In this document: positions 58,995-64,000 of the stretch, in pieces
Layout of the letters: each line of letters opens with the position of its first letter
Position numbering within the stretch: position 1 is the stretch's first letter
NCBI GenBank assembly: GCA_039180875.1
Contig: JBCDCY010000009.1
Span: 90,600-154,599, forward strand
DNA length: 64,000 bases
Direction: 5' to 3'
DNA from: JBCDCY01 sp039180875
GTDB lineage: Bacteria > Pseudomonadota > Alphaproteobacteria > Rhodobacterales > Rhodobacteraceae
The notes under the pieces: generated by a model
The model's database searches: none
What the model was told of the DNA's origin: nothing
What the model saw: only the letters and a program-made list of their open reading frames with translations
Translations under genes and position numbers: made by a program

Positions 58995-59840
58995 ATGACG
59001 GCAGAGACGATCGGCGCGCGGTTTCGCGCGCTCCACCGCCCCGGGGAGCCCTTCGTGCTGGCCAATGTCTGGGATGCAGGCTCCGCCCGGCTGCTTGCCG
59101 CGATGGGGGCGGAGGCCTTGGCCACGGCGTCCGCCGCCCACGCCCAGACCCTCGGTCGCCCCGACGGGGGCCATGTGACACGGGACGAGGCGCTGGCCCA
59201 TGCGGCCGAGATCGTGCGGGCGACGCCGCTCCCGGTCTCCGGCGATCTGGAGAACGGCTATGGCCCGACGCCGGAGGATGCGGCCCGCACCGTGCGCCAG
59301 GCCGCGGTGGCGGGTCTTGCCGGCTGCTCGATCGAGGACACCGATCTGCCGGGCCGCGGTCTCTACGAGTTCGACCAGGCGGTCGCCCGGGTCGAGGCGG
59401 CGGTCGCGGCCGCCCGTGACTTGGATGAAGATTTCGTGCTCTGCGCCCGGGCCGACGGCATGCTGAGCCGGTCCTATGACCTCGACGAAGCGCTCCGCCG
59501 GCTGAAGGCGTTCGAGGCCGCGGGGGCTGACTGCCTCTACGCCCCCGGTGCCTGGGACATCGACACCATCCGGCGGATCACCGACGCGGTCTCGGCGCCG
59601 GTCAACATCCTGGTCGCGGGTCCGCTCACCAAGCTCGGCAAGGCCGATTTCGCGGATGCCGGCGTCGCCCGCCTCAGCCTCGGCCCGATGCTGGCGCGCA
59701 CCGCCACCCAGGCCGTGCTGCGCGCCGGCGAGGCGATCCTCAGCTCCGGCGATTTCTCCCGCCTCGCCGACGCTGCCGACGGCCGCCAGATCGACAAGAT
59801 GCTGGCCGCCGGCGCCGACGCCCAACGCCTGGAGCAATGA
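58995..59840 (+). CDS. Isocitrate lyase/phosphoenolpyruvate mutase family protein
   Basis: A 281-residue TIM-barrel enzyme. FVLANVWDAGSARLLAAMGAEALATAS is the family beginning and PVSGDLENGYGPTPEDAARTVRQAAVAGLAGCSIEDTDLPGRGLY contains the metal-binding D-x-E-x-GYG and SIED pattern. It lacks the KKCGH of true isocitrate lyase and the EDK-KxNS of PEP mutase, so C-C lyase or oxaloacetate decarboxylase activity is more likely. Last gene of the three-gene operon, 26 nt after the previous gene; GGAGGAGAG precedes the ATG. Confidence 0.88.
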   Translation: MTAETIGARFRALHRPGEPFVLANVWDAGSARLLAAMGAEALATASAAHAQTLGRPDGGHVTRDEALAHAAEIVRATPLPVSGDLENGYGPTPEDAARTVRQAAVAGLAGCSIEDTDLPGRGLYEFDQAVARVEAAVAAARDLDEDFVLCARADGMLSRSYDLDEALRRLKAFEAAGADCLYAPGAWDIDTIRRITDAVSAPVNILVAGPLTKLGKADFADAGVARLSLGPMLARTATQAVLRAGEAILSSGDFSRLADAADGRQIDKMLAAGADAQRLEQ

Positions 59841-59851
59841 ACCGCGGGCTC

Positions 59852-59912
59852 TGGGGGAGGGGTCAAGGGCGCGCCAGCGGCGGCAAAGCCGCGAACCCTT
59901 GACGCCTTCCCC
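59852..59912. terminator. Long nested hairpin, putative terminator
   Basis: A 17-nt arm (GGGGGAGGGGTCAAGGG) pairs with CCCTTGACGCCTTCCCC with one mismatch and one G-U; the loop contains a second GCGGC/GCCGC hairpin. It begins 12 nt after the PEP-mutase-like stop. Confidence 0.65.
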
Positions 59913-59940
59913 ACGGCCCAAACCATCGAAAGGGCGAGAA

Positions 59941-60052
59941 GAGGCGCACAAAGGCGCCTCAAACGCCTCTCAGCAAAACCCGGTTCCCATAACGGCAGCC
60001 TCAGCTCGCCCAGGACACACCAGGGGGCGCCGAGCGTAGCGAGGCGCCCCCT
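59941..60052. repeat. Further hairpins in the convergent spacer
   Basis: GAGGCGC/GCGCCTC (59941-59960) and a perfect 10-bp AGGGGGCGCC/GGCGCCCCCT stem with an 11-nt loop (60022-60052) follow the first hairpin. Both lie between convergent genes and could end the minus-strand FG-GAP transcript. Confidence 0.55.
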
Positions 60053-60109
60053 CGCCCGCTGGAGGCGTTCGTCGCATCGCAGATGCGGTGAAGGCCGGAA
60101 GCCAATCCC

Positions 60110-60883
60110 TCAGCGCCGACCGCAGACCAGCGCCCGCTCAAAGCTCTCGGGCCCGACATATGGTCCGAGATCGTCACTGACGATCGCCCCATCCTCAATC
60201 CGGCTCGCCAGCACCCGTTGCCAGTTGGCGTCGGCCGTGATGACCTCCGTCCCCCGCCCGCAAAAGCGCACGCCGCCGGAGATGACGTCCTCACCGATCC
60301 GATGGTTCGAGAAACCGGGGGCCGAGGCGATCTCCACCAATCGGTCGTCGTCGAGCGTCACGATGCGCAAGACTTTGGCCAGATGCGGCCGGTCGACATA
60401 GGCGATGTCGCGCTGCCCGTCGCCGTCGAAATCCCCGAACCCGGCCGGTGCCAGCCAACGAAACGGCCGCCCGATCGGCTCGGTCGCGGCGATCTGCTCG
60501 AAGGTCAGGCGCTGATCATCCTGATGCAGCCCGTATACCCTCAGTTCCGCGCCCCCTGTGCGGCTTGAGACCACGACGACGATCTCCGGTCTGCCGTCAC
60601 CGGTCAGATCGCCGAACCGCGGCTCGATGTCCTCAAAGACCTCGTCTTCGGGCAGGAAGAACTCGTGCTGAGAGATCAGGCTATGCGGGGGATATCCGAT
60701 GACGTAGCGCAGGCCGGCATACTCGTTTCCGCCGAGCACGTTGTGTCCGTATCGCGTCGTCGGCGCAATAAACTCCGTGAATTGGCGCATCGGTACGAGT
60801 TCAGCCCGCTCCTCGCGCTCAGCCAGGGCCTGCGACGCCAGGAGGCCGGCCAGGGCGAGCGCGAGCAGTGCGGCGCGCCTCAA
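60110..60883 (-). CDS. Exported FG-GAP/VCBS-like repeat protein
   Basis: A 257-residue protein with a signal peptide (LRRAALLALALAGLLASQALAE, read from a TTG start). Calcium-loop repeats FGDLTGDGRPEIVVVV and FGDFDGDGQRDIAYVD mark two FG-GAP/integrin-like blades, with a third degenerate VRFCGRGTEVITAD. The TTG start overlaps the ferredoxin TGA as TTGA, so translation is coupled. Periplasmic or surface location is likely; its ligand is unknown. Confidence 0.78.
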   Translation of the reverse strand: MRRAALLALALAGLLASQALAEREERAELVPMRQFTEFIAPTTRYGHNVLGGNEYAGLRYVIGYPPHSLISQHEFFLPEDEVFEDIEPRFGDLTGDGRPEIVVVVSSRTGGAELRVYGLHQDDQRLTFEQIAATEPIGRPFRWLAPAGFGDFDGDGQRDIAYVDRPHLAKVLRIVTLDDDRLVEIASAPGFSNHRIGEDVISGGVRFCGRGTEVITADANWQRVLASRIEDGAIVSDDLGPYVGPESFERALVCGRR

Positions 60884-61203
60884 ATCTGCTTTTCCGGCAT
60901 GGTGACCACGAGGCCGTCGAGGGCATCGGTCACCTTGATCTGGCAGGTGAGGCGCGAGGTCTCCTCGTTCGGCTCCCAGGCGAAGTCGAGCATGTCGATC
61001 TCCATGTCCTCCTTCGCCGGCAGCTTCTCGACCCAGCCCGGGTCGATATAGACATGGCAGGTCGAACAGGCGCAGGCGCCGCCGCAATCGGCCTCGATCC
61101 CCGGGATGCCGTTGTCCCGCGCGCCTTCCATCACGGTCAGTCCGTTCGCCACGTCTACCACGTGTTCTGTCCCGTTGTGCTCGATGTAGGTAATCTTGGC
61201 CAT
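60880..61203 (-). CDS. [2Fe-2S] ferredoxin, adrenodoxin/putidaredoxin type
   Basis: A 107-residue ferredoxin. Cluster Cys40, Cys46 and Cys49 are in ADCGGACACSTCHVYI, and Cys87 is in TSRLTCQIKV. The acidic DMEIDMLDFAWEPNEETS patch is the docking surface of the vertebrate-type subfamily. It delivers single electrons to P450s or in Fe-S assembly; no hsc/isc gene is adjacent. The reductase at 15448-16656 is the only ferredoxin-reductase-type partner in the window. It is divergent from the OB-fold gene. Confidence 0.93.
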   Translation of the reverse strand: MAKITYIEHNGTEHVVDVANGLTVMEGARDNGIPGIEADCGGACACSTCHVYIDPGWVEKLPAKEDMEIDMLDFAWEPNEETSRLTCQIKVTDALDGLVVTMPEKQI

Positions 61204-61305
61204 TCATCTCTCCGGCGCGCCTGTCGCGCTTGGGTACGCCCAGTCGGCGCTGTGTAATCCGCGCGCGACAGCGATGCCAGCCCGTTCTGGCGCGGCGGCC
61301 CGGGC

Positions 61306-61333
61306 TTGTGCCGGCGAGCGGTGTTCCTATGAT
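61306..61333 (+). promoter_or_regulatory. Probable promoter of the OB-fold gene, leaderless layout
   Basis: TTGTGC (61306-61311), a 16-nt spacer and TATGAT (61328-61333) place +1 at the ATG at 61341. No ribosome site precedes that ATG. Confidence 0.55.
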
Positions 61334-61340
61334 GTTCGCA

Positions 61341-61814
61341 ATGCCCCGACCGCCCGAAAGCTGGCCGCGGCCCCCCGCCGCGCTGCCCCACAACCGGTTG
61401 GACGAACCGCCCGAGGGCGCGCGCGTCACCGTCGCGGGGCTGGTCATCGTGCGCCAGCGCCCGGGCTCGGCCAAGGGCGTGATCTTCCTGACCCTCGAGG
61501 ATGAGACCGGCATCGCCAACATCGTGGTCTGGCAGCGCACCTACGAGCGCTTTCGCCGCCAGGTGATCGCCGGGCGGCTGGTGCGTGTCACCGGCCGCAT
61601 TCAGCGCGACGGCCAGGTGGTGCACGTGGTCGCCGACCTGATCGAGGATCTGTCGCCGCTTCTCGACACCCTGGCCATGGGTGCGCGGGAGCTGCCCACG
61701 CCGCTCGCCAATGCCGACGAGGTGCGCCGCCCGGTGCCGCCGGACAAGATCCGGGGGCCGCGCTCCACCGCGCGCCATCCCCGCGAGCAGGCGAAGAAGC
61801 TCTTCGGAAGATAG
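61341..61814 (+). CDS. Stand-alone OB-fold protein resembling the DnaE2 (ImuC) C-terminus
   Basis: A 157-residue protein. VAGLVIVRQRPGSAKG, VIFLTLEDETGIANIVVW and RLVRVTGRIQRDGQVVHVVADLIEDLSPLL closely match the C-terminal OB-fold of the error-prone polymerase DnaE2, yet no polymerase sequence precedes it and the promoter lies just upstream. It is therefore a free gene, not the tail of a longer ORF in this window. The start at 61341 is chosen over ATGs at 61329 and 61332 that overlap the -10 box. Whether it is a decayed remnant or a functional single-stranded DNA binder is open. Confidence 0.75.
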   Translation: MPRPPESWPRPPAALPHNRLDEPPEGARVTVAGLVIVRQRPGSAKGVIFLTLEDETGIANIVVWQRTYERFRRQVIAGRLVRVTGRIQRDGQVVHVVADLIEDLSPLLDTLAMGARELPTPLANADEVRRPVPPDKIRGPRSTARHPREQAKKLFGR

Positions 61815-61956
61815 TATTGTTCTCTTCTTTCCGCCAAATTTCTCCAGTATTCGTCACAATTTTGCCAAGTTTGCTATTAACCGAACCAATGAAAACGAAT
61901 TGAATTTTAGAAAATGATTTGAGAATTTCGTCCTATCGAAGTTGGAGTGTGGGGCG
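61815..61956 (+). promoter_or_regulatory. AT-rich regulatory region upstream of the RTX gene
   Basis: The 142 nt between the OB-fold and RTX genes are strongly AT-rich (GAATTGAATTTTAGAAAATG, AATTTTGCC) against the GC-rich background. GGAG at 61943-61946 precedes the ATG. No single promoter stands out. It may bind an AT-preferring repressor. Confidence 0.45.
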
Positions 61957-63102
61957 ATGGCCGTCAGCATCAAATCGACCGGATCCGGGTTCTTTACCGT
62001 CTCGCCGCTGGGCGCGGCCCTGGCGCCGAATGTGTTCCTGCGGACAGGCGTGAATGCCAGCGGCGATGTGCGCCTGCCGGTGTCGGGTTCCGCTTGGCTG
62101 AGCGACGAGAGCTTGCGCTATGCCAGCTCCTCCATCGAGGTGAAGGCTCGCTTCGTCGCGCCGGCGGAGGCCTTTGCCGGTGCCGAGGCGATGGTGGAGG
62201 TCACTGGCCTGCGCTTCCTCCGCATCGACGGCGACGCGCTGGTGCAGATCGGCTCGGCCACCTTCGATGCGCCGTTCGAGGTCACGGCGCGCTATGCGGG
62301 CGACGGCACGGCAGCGCCCGGCGGTTGGGTGGCCGACGTCGGCAACGCGCTCGCCACGGTTCTTTCCCGCGAGGGGTTTCGCTTTGACGGCGGCGCGGGC
62401 AACGATGTCTTCGCGCCCCATATCCAGCCGGTCTACATGGCCGGTCCGGTGCGGATCGACGGCGGCGCCGGGGACGATCGGCTGACCGGCAGCGTCGGAC
62501 GGGACAGCATCCTGGGTGGCAGCGGGGACGATCACCTCGACGGCTTGAAGGGCGGCGACCTGCTGGTCGGTGGCGCCGGCGACGATTTGGTGCGCGCGGG
62601 GCGCGGCGGTGACAGCCGCCTGCTCGGCCAGGCCGGCGACGATCGCCTGGTGGCGCAAGAGGGCGACGATCAGCTGCTCGGCGGGCGCGGGAATGACGTT
62701 CTTCGGGCCGGCGGCGGGGATGACGCGGCCCGGGGCGGGGCCGGACGGGACCAGGTGTTCGGCCAGGGCGGCAACGATGATTTGGCCGGCGGTGCCGGGG
62801 CGGATCGGCTCCACGGCGGCGGCGGCGCGGATCGCCTGGACGGCGGCGCCGGTGATGACACGCTGCGGGGCGGGGCTGGTGCCGACACCTTCGTCTTTCG
62901 CACGGGTCAGGCGGGCGCGGACCGCATCGTCGACTTTGAGGACGGTCGCGACCACATCGCCATCTCCGGGCTCGAGGATGGCTTCGCCGATCTGACGGTC
63001 ACAGCGACGGACGGCGGTGCCGTGCTTGCCTGGGAGGACGGCTCCGTCCTGCTCGCCGGGGTGGCGCCGGCGGTGATCACCGCCGACGACTTCATCTTCT
63101 GA
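61957..63102 (+). CDS. RTX-type calcium-binding repeat protein
   Basis: A 381-residue acidic protein. Residues 1-140 form a beta-rich domain I do not recognise, with no protease or lipase motif. Residues about 145-310 contain some 17 nonapeptide repeats of the GGxGxDxUx kind (GGAGNDVFA, GGAGDDRLT, GGRGNDVLR, GGAGDDTLR), followed by DTFVFRTG...DRIVDFEDGRDHIAISGL, as at the end of serralysins, and a C-terminal DDFIF that fits the type I secretion signal. No N-terminal signal peptide. Likely exported by the exporter at 10.7-14.1 kb. The gene is preceded by an AT-rich region. Confidence 0.9.
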   Translation: MAVSIKSTGSGFFTVSPLGAALAPNVFLRTGVNASGDVRLPVSGSAWLSDESLRYASSSIEVKARFVAPAEAFAGAEAMVEVTGLRFLRIDGDALVQIGSATFDAPFEVTARYAGDGTAAPGGWVADVGNALATVLSREGFRFDGGAGNDVFAPHIQPVYMAGPVRIDGGAGDDRLTGSVGRDSILGGSGDDHLDGLKGGDLLVGGAGDDLVRAGRGGDSRLLGQAGDDRLVAQEGDDQLLGGRGNDVLRAGGGDDAARGGAGRDQVFGQGGNDDLAGGAGADRLHGGGGADRLDGGAGDDTLRGGAGADTFVFRTGQAGADRIVDFEDGRDHIAISGLEDGFADLTVTATDGGAVLAWEDGSVLLAGVAPAVITADDFIF

Positions 63103-63129
63103 GCGCTCGTGGGGCCGCGGCCCCAGCGC
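63103..63129. terminator. Hairpin between convergent RTX and degP genes
   Basis: GGGGCCGCGGCCCC at 63111-63124, extended by flanking GCGCT and AGCGC, directly follows the RTX stop and precedes the degP stop on the other strand; a bidirectional terminator is likely, without a U-run. Confidence 0.5.
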
Positions 63130-63141
63130 CCCGCCGCGTGC

Positions 63142-64000
63142 TCAGCTGCTGGGGCTGAGCGCGACGAAGCGCGACTGGCCGTCGCGCTGCACCAGGAACA
63201 GCACCGACTTCCGCCCGGCATCCCGGGCCGCTTCGATGCCGTCGACGATGTCCTGGGGCGAGGCGACGGCGCGCTGCGCCACCTCGGTGATGACATCGCC
63301 CTGGCGCATGTTCTTGTCGTAGGCCTCCGACGCCGGATCGACCTCTGCCACCAGCACGCCGGTCACCTCATCGCCAATGCCGAACTGCTGGCGCGCCGCC
63401 CCGTCGATGGTGGCGAAAGTCATGCCGAGGGCGGCGAGCGTCTCGCTGCTCGGCCCATCGGGATCGCCCGGTGCGTCGGAGGTCTCCACCCCGCTGCCCT
63501 CGAGCTGGCCGAGGGAAACGCGCACTGTCTGGGTCTCGCCATCGCGAAACAGCACCACCCGCACGGAGGTGCCGATGGGCGTTTCGGCCACCATCCGGGG
63601 CAGGTCGCGCATCTCCTCCACATCGCGCCCATCGAAGACCAGGATGACGTCGCCGGCCTGGATGCCAGCTTCCTCCGCCGGGCCGCCGGTGGTCACGTCG
63701 GCCACCAGGGCGCCGCGCGCTTCTTCGAGGCCGAGCGCCTCAGCCACATCCTCGTCCACCGGCTGGATGCGCACGCCGAGCCAGCCGCGGCGGGTCTCGC
63801 CGAACTCCCGCAACTGCAGCACCACAGGCTCCACTACGGTCGAGGACATGGCGAAGCCGATGCCGATGGAGCCGCCGTTCGGCGACAGGATCGCGGTGTT
63901 GACGCCGATCACCTCGCCGTTGGTGTTGAAGAGCGGGCCGCCGGAATTGCCGCGGTTGATGGCGGCGTCGGTTTGGATGAAGTCGTCATAGCTGCCGCGG
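63142..64000 (-). CDS. degP: DegP/HtrA-family periplasmic serine protease, C-terminal part (cut by window edge)
   Basis: About 285 residues; the N-terminal part runs off the right edge. DFIQTDAAINRGNSGGPLFN carries the catalytic Ser in GNSGG; GSIGIGFAMSS is the conserved following strand. Two PDZ domains follow: RRGWLGVRIQPVDEDVAEALGL with GALVADVTTGGPAEEAG and a second, looser one around VTGVLVAEVDPASEAYDKNMRQGDVITEV. The family degrades or refolds misfolded envelope proteins. It is convergent with the RTX gene. The His and Asp of the triad lie outside the window. Confidence 0.94.
   Translation of the reverse strand, partial: RGSYDDFIQTDAAINRGNSGGPLFNTNGEVIGVNTAILSPNGGSIGIGFAMSSTVVEPVVLQLREFGETRRGWLGVRIQPVDEDVAEALGLEEARGALVADVTTGGPAEEAGIQAGDVILVFDGRDVEEMRDLPRMVAETPIGTSVRVVLFRDGETQTVRVSLGQLEGSGVETSDAPGDPDGPSSETLAALGMTFATIDGAARQQFGIGDEVTGVLVAEVDPASEAYDKNMRQGDVITEVAQRAVASPQDIVDGIEAARDAGRKSVLFLVQRDGQSRFVALSPSS

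Noticed and set aside
62390..62900. Tandem repeats within the RTX gene as a DNA satellite
   Set aside because: They are the coding copies of the calcium-binding nonapeptide and vary at third positions; not an independent DNA repeat.
1..64000. tRNA, rRNA and CRISPR signals
   Set aside because: No T-loop GTTCGANTC context with paired arms and no regularly spaced direct repeats were seen on either strand.

Overview
The window is GC-rich (roughly two-thirds G+C by eye), densely coded on both strands, and made almost entirely of housekeeping genes of an alphaproteobacterium. Several family and order choices point there, and most closely to the Rhodobacterales or a near relative: DUF4170-DUF374-waaA-lpxK; DUF3576-leuS-lptE-holA; ribA beside a YkuD-type L,D-transpeptidase and a CenR-like response regulator; amidase-aminotransferase-ftsK-lolA opposite xth; a CC0125/CC1285-type lipoprotein; DUF2125 and DUF3576 proteins. 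Lineage is inferred from gene content and order only. There are no rRNA or tRNA genes, no CRISPR array and no recognisable insertion sequence.

Layout. 0-6 kb: the 5' part of a glycine amidinotransferase-like gene (cut by the window edge), a DUF2125 protein, a sulfatase-fold hydrolase and a secreted TPR protein. 5.8-9.1 kb: a lipid A/Kdo operon (DUF4170, acyltransferase, waaA, lpxK). 9.1-10.4 kb: a cytochrome P460-like protein and mlaC on the minus strand. 10.7-14.1 kb: a type I secretion ABC transporter and HlyD adaptor, then rsmD. 14.7-17.3 kb: YceI, a ferredoxin reductase and a peroxiredoxin. 17.3-24.3 kb: a minus-strand run DUF3576-leuS-lptE-holA-GDPD-DUF482 acyltransferase-pterin dehydratase with overlapping genes. 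24.6-28.8 kb: a porin with a strong terminator, a YggS protein, L,D-transpeptidase, ribA and the response regulator. 29.1-38.2 kb: xth and enoyl-CoA hydratase facing lolA-ftsK-aminotransferase-amidase, then a UbiH-type hydroxylase. 38.5-47.8 kb: a lipoprotein, uvrD, one AT-rich inserted DUF4238 gene, DUF2461 and a large Lhr-type helicase. 47.9-56.6 kb: YqaA, dsbB, HNH nuclease, esterase, AlkA-type glycosylase, cobA, MFS transporter, squalene-synthase-like protein, methyltransferase and cysS. 56.8-59.8 kb: an aminotransferase / homocysteine methyltransferase-like / PEP-mutase-like operon. 60.1-64 kb: an FG-GAP protein coupled to a [2Fe-2S] ferredoxin, a stand-alone OB-fold protein resembling the DnaE2 C-terminus, an RTX protein and the C-terminal part of a DegP/HtrA protease (cut by the edge).

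Genes that may work together across the window: the RTX protein at 62 kb is a plausible substrate of the type I exporter at 11-14 kb; the ferredoxin at 61 kb is the type used by the reductase at 15.4-16.7 kb; LptE, WaaA, LpxK, LolA and MlaC all serve the outer membrane.

Most of the window is core genome and I found no complete new multi-gene system. The items most worth a second look are a 54-nt imperfect palindrome present twice downstream of unrelated genes, the lone low-GC DUF4238 gene, the free-standing DnaE2-like OB-fold gene, a cytochrome P460 gene whose signal peptide lies upstream of any canonical start codon, and a recurring promoter layout in which the -10 box lies about 6 nt before the ATG.
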